This document shows positions 1 through 10,799 of a DNA stretch of 35,514 nt, one piece after another. A program made the translations under genes and the position numbers. The stretch spans positions 1 through 35,514 of the forward strand of contig JADRCO010000375.1 in NCBI GenBank assembly GCA_021464525.1, written 5' to 3'. Numbering within the stretch: the first letter of the stretch is position 1; the number at the start of each line of letters is the position of its first letter. The notes under the pieces were generated by a model that was not told the origin of the DNA, ran no database searches, and saw nothing but the letters and a program-made list of their open reading frames with translations. Source of the DNA: Rhizophagus sp. LPA8_4_AMF. Its lineage: Eukaryota; Glomeromycota; Glomeromycetes; Glomerales; Glomeraceae.

Positions 1-525
1 TAGTTAGTTTATTTTATAATAAGTTAGACCTAAATTTTTCTTTTTGCCGGTGATAGTGATTAGCATTATGATAGTGATTATAAAAAGGGTATTTTGGCTT
101 TATAAATTTGGGACATTAAAATTTGGTGATAATAGGCAGGATGTGATTATATATGGGTAATTATAGACAGGTCTGACTGTATATGATAAATTTAGTAGAT
201 TGTAATTTTAGCTTACATTATTTTAAACAAAATTCAGTACAAATTACTAAATCTATATTTAATAAGAAATTGTGTTTATTTTTGCAAGAAAATTTTCTTA
301 ACTCCAATTTAACAAGAATTGCACAAAAAACTATTTAAAGTATTCTGAGATTTTTCTTGTTATTTATATAGATAATAATATATGATGTACACATTAAACA
401 TAATACTAGCTAGTCAGTCATCAATGTTATACATGAAGCTAAATCACAGATTAAAATTTGTAATTATAAACATTAGATTTGAAAAAAGGCGAGCATTGAA
501 GTTATGTATGACAAGCTATTACTGT
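1..525. other. AT-rich intergenic, no gene seen
   Basis: No coding stretch, RNA gene or repeat that I can support. It lies downstream of the broken minus-strand gene that ends at 526, so it may carry that gene's former 3' end and terminator. Confidence 0.5.
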
Positions 526-2798
526 TTAGTATAAGTTGTCTAAGATACTAAAGGGATCTTCCTTTAGTTTTTGTTTTTTCAAAGGAGTCTCTGTTATTTC
601 ATGCAATGGCAATGAGGGTGGAGACCGTGTAGAAAGTCTTTTTTGAGTAAATTTTCGAATCTTTGCAACCAGATCTATTTGTGTATGCTAAATAATAATT
701 ATAAAGATAAAATGAGCATTGGTGGTATAATTTGATAGAAAAATATATCATGTATAAATCATACATACTCTTATTGCTAAAATATTTTCCAAGAAATCTG
801 GTAAAAGGTCTTCCATTTCAGATAACGTTGTTAATAGTGTTAAAGTTGCCATCCTGGTAAAAAAATAAAAATTTTTTGTTATTATATGTAAGGGAATAAA
901 ATGTCCATTTTGTGCCTACACAAAATAAGAAAAGTTTAGCAGAAAAACTACTGAATAAATTAAATGTATTTTTACATATACCTGTTATCTGAACACCCAT
1001 TACAAAGACTTCTTCAAGTTCATCTTTCTTTAAATGTAATTATTCCAAAATGCATCTATACAATCTTTCATTACCACTTTAATTTTAGAATGGTCTTTCC
1101 AGAATTTAGTGTCATTGATAGAACCTTCTATATTCCCTGTTTCAAGTACTATTATCAAATCCATCATTTTAGATGGTGGGTTTAATTTTTCATATTCTTC
1201 ATTAACATAATTTCGTTTTCTGAAAGTAACACTACATAAATCTTTCTCTATCCTAGAAAAATTATAAAAATTAATTTTGTAGAATTATTGCAATACAAAA
1301 ATTATTACCTACTAATTAAGTTCGAATGTTATCGAATTTTTCAAATATTATTCCAAAAATTAGACTAAGATTTTTGACAATATAATCACATCCCTTTGTT
1401 GCATTACAAGAATATTAATTTCTCTTCGTAAATAGAGGTAACTAAATAAAATTTTGGTTAATATTTGCAAGCCAAAATCTCCATTCAATTCATTCAAATA
1501 CTTACAAGAATTCAATAATTCTGATAGTTAAATGTGCATCCTCAAATTCTAAAATTGAAAATTTATTTTTCCATACTATCAAATCGTTTAGTGACTTCTA
1601 TAAAATATCACTGATTTATAAATATGTTGTAAGAGGCCAACAATTATAAGTAGTAAAAAATAGCTTACAATCCTGCTACATTCATTATGGAGTAAATTTT
1701 TTACTTTCTCATCAATTTTATCTTTGTTAAGCTTTCTTTTTAATTTATTAAACAATTGTGCATAATCATGTGTTTTGAGAATTCTACTCCAATCAACTTT
1801 TGTCCAGTTAGAGAGATCAGCTATTCATGATTCAATTGATCTAAAATTTTTCACTAATTAGTATAAAAAATATTTTTTATGAAAAAGCCTACAAAATTAT
1901 AATATACTGCATACGCAAATTTTCTTCTTCAACTTTTCTATAACTTTTTCCCAAATCACTTCAAGATTTAGATTCAAAAATAGTATATCAGATATCTACA
2001 ATAGTAATGAAGTTTAAATATTGTTTAAAGTTTATGTCTCAACAAACAAACTTTCCTCATTGTAATTACCCTATCTACAATAATACTGTCAATTTCCAGA
2101 TTATCTTGGTGAATACTGGTATTGCTTAACATTTGTATATTTTCAGAAATAATTTGATTGTTGTCAGGATTCATAAAAAAACATGCTTAAAAATAAAATA
2201 TAAACTTATATAAGTAACCCAAAATATGATTTGTGTCAAGATAATAACATTAACAAACATCAGCTTCATCTGATGTTTCTTCAGCATTGACACATTTGGT
2301 TTTCTTTTCAGTAGATAATGCCGTGGACTAACTGCTTGGAGAAGGTATTTCTAATCGAAAAGAGTTTAACTTTGAGTCCATCATTTGTATCGCAACTTCT
2401 GATCTGTATAGATCAGTTTTTGTTTCAAATAAGTTTTTGTTCGCTTGTAAACCAGTTAGTATTTTGTAGATAGATCAAATAATACAAATTAACAAAATAC
2501 TGCTTACTTTTTTGTCTATTTTGTCAAAAAATGTGATAACCTCTTTATATTTAAAACTTTTTTTTATATTGTTAAAAAGCTTTATAGCTTTATCTTGGAA
2601 AAAAGATCTTCTGCCAGCAGAAGTCGCTGTGACCTTTGCTCTTTGGGTGCCTCTTCTGGGCGTATTTAGAGGAGTGTCTCTGGACTGGAAGTTTCGTCCT
2701 AATGACATAAGTGACCCGATGTTAGAAATATTTCACCCGCTCGCTGGTTTCCAACCTACTTTTTGGAATTTTCCCACGGGATTACTCCTTGTAGTCAT
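526..2798 (-). pseudogene. Unrecognised multi-exon gene, apparently broken
   Basis: About ten short coding-like blocks follow each other on the minus strand. The first starts at an ATG at 2798 (MTTRSNPVGKFQKVGWKPAS) and runs to a GTAAGC donor after 2508. Later blocks lie near 2443-2330, 2190-2070, 1985-1930, 1845-1665, 1600-1510, 1435-1375, 1230-1000, 850-770 and 680-526. The last ends in DPFSILDNLY and a stop. Several are bounded by plausible GT donors and AG acceptors; the one before about 2443 has a TACTAAC branch site. Damage: an in-frame TGA at codon 22 (2735-2733), another TGA near 1830, a TAG near 2330, a phase mismatch at the first intron, and a frame change near 1040. The product is rich in Lys, Asp and Glu; I do not recognise the family. 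It could instead be an active gene with assembly errors. Confidence 0.6.
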
Positions 2799-3108
2799 TC
2801 ACTAAGCTTAACGTAATATAGCTATTTCATACAAATATTTCTCTAATGTTCCTGAACAGTTTAAACAGAGTGTGTTCTGGTTCCTCCCTGTTAAACACTA
2901 ACTGACCAAGTGGTTCTCAAGCTGAACTGTTATTTTTAGAAGAAACAGCCACAAAAGTTTCACTTGCTAGTCATTGTTGGAAGTGCTAATATAAGGTGAT
3001 GGTGTTGTGGTGAATATTTGGTGTTTTTACGTAAATTTTTTATTTTTCAGGGTTTTCCTATAGACGCTTTGTTTTTCTTTTTGTTTTTATTTTTTCTCGT
3101 CTTTTTGA
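2799..3108. other. Upstream region of the broken gene
   Basis: Somewhat less AT-rich than its surroundings. It would be the former promoter of the minus-strand gene starting at 2798. I see no coding frame or repeat here. Confidence 0.3.
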
Positions 3109-3309
3109 ATTTTTGTGCAACCTTATTTTCTTTGGGGGATAGGGGGTACTGGAAAATTTGATCGACATCGGAGGGTTGTGAATTTGGATTTTACAAAAAG
3201 TCAGTTGATCCCGAAAGATAAGAGGATGACAGATTGGGTGCTGCAGTTTTTGTAATATGCTGATCAAGGTGGTCACATGTTGAACTATCATAGGAATACT
3301 AATAAATAA
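3109..3309 (+). pseudogene. Decayed coding fragment, unrecognised
   Basis: One plus-strand frame reads as protein from about 3115 to 3252 (GKFDRHRRVVNLDFTKSQ, then MTDWVLQFL), meets a TAA at 3253-3255, and continues in the same frame with YADQGGHMLNYHRNTNK to a TAA at 3307. Residue composition looks coding, and the frame resumes after the stop, which suggests a broken gene. There is no ATG or family match I can name. Chance open reading is possible at this length. Confidence 0.3.
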
Positions 3310-3753
3310 TAATCACTTTTCTTGTTTTTGAAGGATTATTCGAAATGAGGTGGGTGTTCAACTTGAAAATTGTTCATAATAAGGTAGATATCCTCCTTAA
3401 GGTTGTGCATTAGGCGTGTGCCAATAATAGGCTGACACTAAAAAGTTCCCAAGAATAGTTAGACTGCATTACACTAAAAAGTTTTCTGAGATACAGCTTT
3501 GGATTGTTTACTTGTTTCTAGGTATATAGTTACATAGGGGAAGCTGAATTTTGTGTGTTTCTAATGGTGTTTAGTGGTTCATTGGTTATTAATGATTTTA
3601 TGAGTGGTTGGTAATTTTAGTGAGTCACTAAAGTATAGTTGATTCTATCTTATTTGAAATATAACTCAGGGGATAGCTGTTACTACGAATAAGGGATGTT
3701 AGGTTAATATAGTCTTAGCTTAGCTTTAAATTATTTGTATTTCAGATGACTAT
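3310..3753. other. Intergenic, no supported gene
   Basis: A plus-strand frame near 3345-3470 is weakly protein-like but full of stops beyond that. I see nothing else. Confidence 0.3.
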
Positions 3754-4075
3754 TTATTCTTGTATTTTATCATTCTGCACTTGTTGTAGTTCTTTAGAAA
3801 CATCTTGATGTTCTCTTAAGTTTCTAACAGCATTAACTAATAAAATTTAGGCTCATGCCAGTTTTGCTTATAGCTTTATCTCAGGCTTTTTTGTTAATTG
3901 AGTTATAAGTACTTATTAAATGAAGCTGATGTTTTAATTTGGCCATAATTTCATTATGATATTCAGTTGTCACCCCTCTGTAATTTTTTTCCAAAAATCC
4001 AAGACAACCAAGGACAGCCTATCTTGTGAAGATTTCTTCCCTTAAATATTGAATAATCCCATTTGAAATATCCAT
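3754..4075 (-). pseudogene. Decayed coding fragment, unrecognised
   Basis: On the minus strand an ATG at 4075 follows a CCTCAG acceptor-like site and opens a frame (MDISNGIIQYLREEIF) that continues through an in-frame TAG and a TGA (KNYRGVTTEYHNEIMAKL, then STYNSINKKA). It then needs a one-base shift to continue as LVNAVRNLREHQDVSKELQQ and ends at a TAA at 3754. Two stops plus a frame shift in otherwise protein-like sequence mark a dead gene copy. The family is unknown; it shares no obvious sequence with the broken gene at 526-2798. Confidence 0.4.
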
Positions 4076-4184
4076 GCTGAGGAATATAACAAATATTATT
4101 AGTATCAAAAAATAAAGTTATTTAAATATGGTTTGATCTTGCAATTGACTAATGGTTTTCTGGAAAAGAGGTTGCTAAGCTAGG

Positions 4185-4399
4185 ATGTTAGGCTATCCTA
4201 ACATGTGTCTAGCACCCATTTTTCCAAGTATTGATTGAAGGAGGTCCACGTAAGTGGAATAGCTTCAACGCACGTAGGATACTCATTAAGTCAAATATAT
4301 TGAAAAAGGACGATCAAGCTTAGCTGTTAAGCTATCTTGTTCCAAGCATCAATCAAAGGAGGTTCACGTAAGTAGAATGCTTTAAAGCATTGTAGGATA
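4185..4399. repeat. Two hairpin plus direct-repeat units
   Basis: A 58-bp segment at 4224-4281 recurs at 4342-4399, exactly 118 bp downstream, with shared blocks CCAAG, AAGGAGGT, CACGTAAGT and GTAGGAT. Each copy is preceded by a small perfect hairpin: arms ATGTTAGG/CCTAACAT around CTAT (4185-4204) before the first, and arms AGCTTA/TAAGCT around GCTGT (4317-4333) before the second. The hairpin sequences differ while their position is kept. No coding frame runs through. It may be a dispersed non-coding repeat family. Confidence 0.6.
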
Positions 4400-4594
4400 T
4401 TGTGGTGAGCCATAGGTAATCAAACCAAAAATATTCACATACTTTCCAGATAACATACTCAAATAAGAATTCTTTTAAAAACAAATTTGTCTACATAAAT
4501 GATCTTAAATTACGCGTAAATCGGTAAATACATGTTTATATCAGTCACTGAGCATTTTCACGTATAAGTAGCCTTTGATCGTATCAGATTGATT

Positions 4595-4660
4595 GTTCGA
4601 AAATTTGATCAGGTTTTGAGTTGGCTGATGAAATTGTGTGACCTGATCAACAACCCGAAC
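4595..4660. repeat. Imperfect 20-bp inverted repeat
   Basis: GTTCG plus TTGATCAGGT on the left (4595-4614) faces ACCTGATCAA plus CGAAC on the right (4641-4660). The inner ten and outer five bases pair perfectly; the five between are mostly mismatched. The loop is 26 bp. It could be a miniature transposon end pair or a hairpin RNA; no target-site duplication is evident. Confidence 0.55.
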
Positions 4661-4689
4661 TTTCTGAATAACAATGTAGTATCATTTTG

Positions 4690-6300
4690 ATCACTTTTTT
4701 TTAACATGTCTATACATCTTCGAAAAGTTTACTATACTTTTATTGTAAAAAGGAAAATATTTTATTATGCAAAAAATAAGGTAATCAAAGTTAACACTTA
4801 ATTTTGATTTAGGATTGATTAATAGATTTTTGATTAAAAACTTGAATAAACAGAATTGAACAGACCTAATTTTGAGTTCAAACTGGAAAAAACAATAAAT
4901 ATAATTGGCTATCACATATTAGTTTAAGGTAAATATCAAAATTAATGGATCATATTTACCAGTCAAATTTAATTGGCTAATTTCAATAAATAAATTTTTT
5001 ACAATTATAAAATTTGGTGTATAGTATTAATGTATTTTTCTGATTATTGATTTATAATTGTTACCTACAAAATTTTTGACTGAGATATTGTTCTAATTAT
5101 AATATAAATAATATTATTATATATAAATTTATAAGTAAAATAAGTTTCTTTTAGATTATAAAAACTGTTATTTAGATAGATTTTAAGAAAAATAGGGAAT
5201 TTTGATTTATAAGTATAATATAATTTTTGCTTTAAAAAATTTTTTTGTTAGATTTTTAAAATTTTAGTGTGATTAGTATTTAAACAAATTTGGTTTAAAT
5301 ATTTATTATTTAATTGAAATTTTTGAAAAAAATTTATGATGTGTTTTTTAACTCTAGCCAAAATTATAATTTCAGTAAGAATTAAATAATACATCACTGG
5401 TAATATTTAGTAATACCCTTTTTAGTTTATTAGATTTAGTTTAATAGTTTATTGAAACAATTTAAATTGTAGTAAATTTATGTTTATTGAAATAATACTA
5501 ATAATAAAGCTATGCAATTTTAAATTAAAATTTATGTAGAAAATGGTTTTATATTTTTAAAAATTTTATTTAAAAATATGAAGTATGGAATTTGTTTATT
5601 ATAATTATAAAAACAAAAATTATGAATTATTATATCATACTAACATATAATAATTTGTATAATATTAGCAAACAAAGCATCTTGATTGTTTTTTATATAA
5701 AGTATAATTAGCTAGTTGATTATAAATTTAAGATTAAATTTCTGAATATTAAATAAATTATAATAATACTAAGTATAAAACTATTTCTTTCTGACAAAAA
5801 AATATAAGAAATCTATAATTGTAAAGTAATTAAATTTTAACTAATAATAAAAATAAGTATAGATAATTTAAGTATTTGTATTATTTGCAAAAGTTAATAT
5901 TAGACAAAGCTAACCAAATGTAAATTAGATAATACTTTAATATTGAAATTAAAATCAGTTTTTTTTTAAACTAGTATTAAATATAACCAATGGAAAAAAT
6001 TATTAAAGCTATATTATAAAATAGAATTTGAACATTTTGAAATTAAAGAAATGGAAAAGTAAATAGTATGGATATAATAAATAAATTTGTTAAAAAAAAA
6101 ATATTGAGAACCTATTTAAAAAGACATGGAGTATTATTTAAAATCAATTTTTTATGGTTATTTAAAAATTTTATTATATAAATAAAATATGAAATTGATT
6201 TGTCAAAAAATTTGAAAAAAATGTTAAGCGTAAAAATTTATATATCTGATATTAATACAAAATTAGAAATCGTGATCACAAAATTAATTTACAATAAATT
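4690..6300. other. Extremely AT-rich gene desert
   Basis: About 1.6 kb of almost pure A and T with homopolymer runs. I see no coding frame, RNA gene or ordered repeat. The composition contrasts with the flanking sequence that contains relics or genes. It may be an old decayed or hypermutated segment. Confidence 0.6.
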
Positions 6301-7001
6301 CTATCCGCAGAAATTTTGCAGCTCATTTTAACCTAACCGAGAACATAAATGTTTGCCCAATTTTTTCAGACTAATTTATATAAGAAAATGATGCGTAGAT
6401 GATATAAAACATTTATGGTGGATATATCCGAAATTTAATGAACTGTGTTAGGTTTGACCAGCTGCATTGTTGTAATACTGCTGTTACTTCTTGCGGCCGG
6501 TACTGCGCTTTTTACTCAATCAAAGTAGGATGGGCGGTGGCGGCTGGCGAAAAAAAAAATAAATAATGGAATACAAGTTCTCCATTCTTTTATTTCATAT
6601 TATTCTGCAGTAAATCACTAGAACTGCGGTAGATTGGAAAATGTCCCCCCCTTTTTTTTTACTAAATAACGGAAATAGACAATAAATATAAATAAAATAA
6701 ATTTATTGGATTATATAATATCTGAATTTGTGTATAAATATACCAGATAAAGCATTTTGATATCAGAGAAACTGCGGCAATTTTTAAACACCTATAATAT
6801 AAGTTCTATAGTTTTCTTTAAGAATTGTATTCTTTTGTTTCAGCCTTTAAATTAACTGCGTACACATTATTAGCCAACCTTTTCTCCGCTTATAGCTATA
6901 AAACCCTTATACAAAAGCCTCTACAGAAAAGAAATGATATATTTATTGTTTTAACTTGTTTTAACTTGCCTAGCTAAATTTCTTGATGATCTTTCGACAA
7001 G
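6301..7001. promoter_or_regulatory. Upstream region of the cyclin gene
   Basis: It includes a short GC-rich island near 6490-6560 with GCGGCCGG and GGCGGTGGCGGC, a C7-T9 run near 6642-6660, and an AT-rich tract leading to a TATA-like segment near 6890-6905, about 100 bp before the cyclin start. The island in an otherwise AT-rich setting is a plausible transcription-factor-binding region. A short minus-strand protein-like frame overlaps the island but has a stop and no start. Promoter assignment is by position only. Confidence 0.3.
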
Positions 7002-8702
7002 GTGCTTCCCAGAATGAAAAAACGACGAATGGTGGTAATTTTGCCAAACGAGAAGTGCGACCACATGGGTCGTTCTCCGCAGCAGCTGCCACTAAAACAT
7101 TATTTAGAAGACAACAACTACCATCTCGAACAGCAACAGCTGCAACAAGTTATTCAAAAACGTAGAAGGTTGAATGAGAGTAGTTTTCATTTACAACAAC
7201 TTGCAATACAAGCCACTCAACCTCTTGAAGAAAATTTCTCCATTGAAAGTTCTAAACTTGGAAAGCCATGGCCTACAAATGTGGTTCGTTCTCGTTGTCC
7301 GCTGTTTTTTGGGCGACGGTTTCGAGGAAGTGCATATATATCTTCAAGACCTAACACCATACAGAATTATTCACAACAACCTAATGAAACTGTCAAGGAA
7401 TTTAAAACTTATTCAAAATCCTGTCAGTTCGAATCCTTAGAGGAAAAAGTATCTATAGTTAATAATAATAATTCTTTGGGGTCCTCATTTCAACAAAGTA
7501 TGACTTCTTCTGATAATGATGGGTCACAAAAAACGATTGATAATAATTTTAATAATCAATTGGGTAGGATCACGCATCAACAAAAAGAAGTTTCTACTGG
7601 TACTACTAACAAATGCATAATTCCCGCAGACGCGTCAGACTCCATTCGTAATCATTCTATAGCAATCACAGATCATCATGATCCAGGAAGTGAGAATCAG
7701 GAATTTTCGATTCTCAATATAATTCCGTCTTTAATAAGTGAAAAGCATCGAAAAGCTGCTTTTGTTGAAAACCTTGTCGGTGAGTGATCGGGTATAGGAA
7801 AAAAGAGATCCAAGAGGAGGTATACGATTTATTCTAGCGTATTAACAAACTCCTCCCACCTGCTTGAATCAAAATTGACGCTTAATTTATAAATATATCG
7901 ATCCGGCAAATTTATTACTGGACAATTTATAGATACAGCTGGCCTCATTATTGAGGTAATTTGGGCCAATTTTTCCGTAAATCCTAGTGCAAAAATTATT
8001 CCACTACGTTTATTCCTTCAAGAAACTTTACGTCGTTCGAGGACTTCCTATTCAACTCTTCAAACTGCCTTATTCTATCTCTTTCGTATCAAACCCCAAA
8101 TCTCATCCACATCTCGACGTACCGAGCTTCCCCTAACCCCGTCTTCCGAGTATCCCCCAGATTCCAATCACAGTCAGAATAACGACCCAGCAACCTGCGG
8201 CAGACGTATGTTTTTAGCGGCACTAATCGTCGCATCAAAGTATCTTCAAGATCGTAATTATTCTAATCGAGCCTGGTCAAAAATATCTGGTCTACCTGTT
8301 CATGAAATAAATGCAAATGAAATTTGTTTTCTTAAACTTATTGATTACAATCTTTTCATAGCCGAGGATATATTCAAACGTTGGAGTAGTCTATTGTTAA
8401 CGCATATCCAAGCTATTTCAGGTTCAGATATGAGTAATCCTGATGCGTTCAGGCGAGCAGAGAATCAGCGTGAAGTAGCATTATTTCGTGAAACTTTGAG
8501 ATCTATGGATCCAAAGACGATGGATTATAAATGTTCCGGAGTTGGAATTTATCCTGTTACACCAGCTGATAGTGCTCCAAGTTCACCAAGAGAATATAAT
8601 TCAGATAATATACAAGTCTCAAATTCTTATTCATTATCCCCCGTAACACAACAACCCACACCGCCCATATCATATGGAAATTTTGTTGATAATTATATGT
8701 GA
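7002..8702 (+). CDS. PHO80/Pcl-family cyclin (Pho85-type CDK partner)
   Basis: Two exons, 7002-7779 and 7933-8702, joined in phase 1 (donor GTGAGT at 7780, acceptor TATAG), giving 515 residues. The N-terminal half is low in complexity, rich in Gln, Asn and Ser. The cyclin box lies at about 258-410: VENLV..TAGLIIEVIW, then RRMFLAALIVASKYLQDRNY, SNRAWSKISGL, HEINANEICFLKLIDYNLFI. This pattern is typical of fungal PHO80/Pcl cyclins (Pfam Cyclin, PF08613), which bind Pho85-like kinases and act in nutrient signalling, cell-cycle entry or polarity. A proline/serine-rich tail follows. A second acceptor (ATACAG at 7938) cannot be excluded but gives a less typical join. The start could also be the Met at 7014. 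Which Pcl subfamily it belongs to is not certain. Confidence 0.88.
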
Positions 8703-9378
8703 TTGAGGTTTAAAAATACATGCTTTGGTATTTTGCTATAGGAATTAGGTTATAAAACAGTAAATTACTATGTTTTATAACATGATTTTTTGATAGCAAA
8801 TCACCAATTCTATGAATATTTTCACCTCATTTATCATGCAATATTCCTATATTTCTAATGCCTTAATTTTTTTTATTATTTACAAAGTAAATTTCATATA
8901 GGTATTAGAAGTTCAGTTTTTTACCTCAATGCAATAACTCACATTAAGTTATTTTAATTTTAACTGTGGGGTGATTTTAAGCTTTTTTATATATATATAT
9001 AAGCATTTTTTCATGCACCATTTTATTGAATCATTGCATTAGATATCATAACTTTATATGATTCAGATAACATTATTAAAGGTATAATAATAACATAAAA
9101 TTTTTTTTTTAATTTGAATAAAATTTATTTTACCTTTTATTAGAAATAATATTAAACAATTTTAAATATGTAGTTTATTAAATTCAATTTGAATATTTAT
9201 GTATATCTTTCTTTATATTTTATGAAAATAAAAATCATATTTAAGTTTACCAAATTTTCTTCTGCTCTATATTTGAAATAATATAAATAAACCTAAACAT
9301 ATGTAATTTTTTTATTAAATAAATAATTTAAAACAACTATTACTATTATTAGTTATGTAATTACATATGTATTTTTTT
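8703..9378. other. AT-rich intergenic
   Basis: The 3' flank of the cyclin gene, with a short TA microsatellite near 8986-9001. I see no further gene or structured element. Confidence 0.4.
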
Positions 9379-9672
9379 TTAAAAAGTTTTTAGTATTTGA
9401 GTTTTTGATATGTTGGTTAATACTAAAATAGAAAATTTTTGCAATGTAATAAATATTCTTTTAAAATTGATAACAAGTCCAAGCTGGTCTTCGTGTAAAG
9501 TAAACTTTTCTTCCTCTGTACTTAATATTTGTCCAAGGGTAGATTTTACCAATACTGATTAGTCATACTCATGGAGTAACTTATAATAACTCGAATAATA
9601 GCATCAGAAATCAAAGGAATCAAACTCGGGAATATGATGGAAGCTAGATTCCAAAGATAGGTTCTTTTTAGG
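9379..9672 (-). pseudogene. Decayed coding fragment, unrecognised
   Basis: One minus-strand frame stays protein-like across two stops. It reads NLSLESSFHHIPEFDSFDF, then a TGA, CYYSSYYKLLHEYD, then a TAA, and then an open stretch with VKSTLGQILSTEEEKFTLHE and DQLGLVINFKRIFITLQKF before a TAA at 9379. Frame continuity across the stops argues for a nonsense-mutated gene copy. No start codon or splice structure is clear, and I do not recognise the family. Confidence 0.4.
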
Positions 9673-9978
9673 TTTACAAGAATTTGGAAGTTACAAATTT
9701 AGTCTTCACAACTGTCTACTATGAGGGTTTTTTTTCTACACTTTGTCAAAAATCATCCAATAAAGTATTAACCGAATAAATTTACTTATTAAAAAACAAT
9801 TCACTATATCTTTAAAGTATATATAGGTGGTTTGCAAACCCTCGGACGAATTAGATGAACCATGGATGAGAACTTTAATTGTGGACTTAATTTATCATTT
9901 TATTGATTTCTTTACGTGTAAAAAAGTCATTTGGCTCTTTATCAGGGATGCAAACAAGACCTAATCTTGAAAAAATGA

Positions 9979-10164
9979 GGGCTAAACTATCTATTTCGCC
10001 TTTTTCAAATAATAAAAATATACCTATTATAATTATAGTTATATTATGATATATTAAAATGATGTAATATCAATACAAAAAAGGAGAAAATTTTCGCTAA
10101 TATTTAGTTTCGCCCAGTTTCGCCTGGCTAAATTATGCTATAGGGCTAAATTAGGCTAAATAGT
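9979..10164. repeat. Possible miniature element with inverted GGGC-AAAC ends
   Basis: The left side reads GGGCTAAACTAT...TTTCGCC. The right side, near 10101-10115, reads ATATTTAGTTTCGCCC, whose reverse complement starts GGGCGAAACTA. Further copies of TTTCGCC and GGCTAAAT follow to 10164. The interior is AT-rich and non-coding. This arrangement resembles a non-autonomous DNA transposon or nested copies of one, but no target-site duplication is obvious. Confidence 0.3.
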
Positions 10165-10520
10165 TCTACATTTATGTAGGTATCAGAAGATAGTAGTTCC
10201 GTATGGCCCTACAGGGAAAATGATGAAGCCACCAGGCTTTCGACCGATTTTACTTTATGTGTGTAAAACTCGAACACTTAGTAATTTATTTATTTATTTT
10301 CAAAAAAAAAGAATGAATCTCAGAAAAAGCCAATTGTGGGATCAAAAATGTTATTAAGGGACGAAGAGAAAATCACATATCTTTCGGAAAGGCTGAAACA
10401 GCTAGGGGGAATGATAATGACGATGAAACCGAAAATGCATACCGCGCTTGAACTGTAAACCTAACGTCCGTTGTTGCCAACTTAGCAACAAAATCGAGAT
10501 GAGGGTGCTACAATGGGCCT

Positions 10521-10552
10521 TATATAGATATATATATATATTATATATATAT
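10521..10552. repeat. TA microsatellite
   Basis: An interrupted run of TA dinucleotides in intergenic DNA. Confidence 0.8.
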
Positions 10553-10799
10553 GATGTAAAGATAGATTTTAAAAAATACTAAATTGCAAACGAAATTATA
10601 ATTCTGCTTTTACATTATTTGCGAAATTCTTGAAAATAAAATAATAAAGAATAACAGTTTACTAATTGATGGTAAAAAAATTTAGCGATCGACGCACTGC
10701 TTACGCAAAACTTTATGTTACTGTTTTTTAAATCGATCGGAAAAAAGAAAGCTCAATAATTTTATGCTGCGGACTATACTTAGGGATACAATTGCCTCT

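Noticed and set aside
2512-2805. Plus-strand open frame of 97 codons
   Set aside because: It is the antisense shadow of the first exon of the broken minus-strand gene, whose other strand has the protein-like composition and a splice donor.
3058-3291. Minus-strand Lys/Arg-rich open frame
   Set aside because: Its Lys/Arg tail comes from poly-T/TTTC tracts and it overlaps the more protein-like plus-strand frame.
9829-9840. Perfect 12-bp palindrome GGTTTGCAAACC
   Set aside because: Isolated, with no partner or element boundary in the window; palindromes this short are expected by chance over 35 kb.
10189-10458. Plus-strand protein-like stretches (e.g. SEDSSSVWPYRENDEATRLS) and a following open frame
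   Set aside because: Two different frames are equally open in the second half, there is no start or clear splice pair, and the fragment is too short to support.
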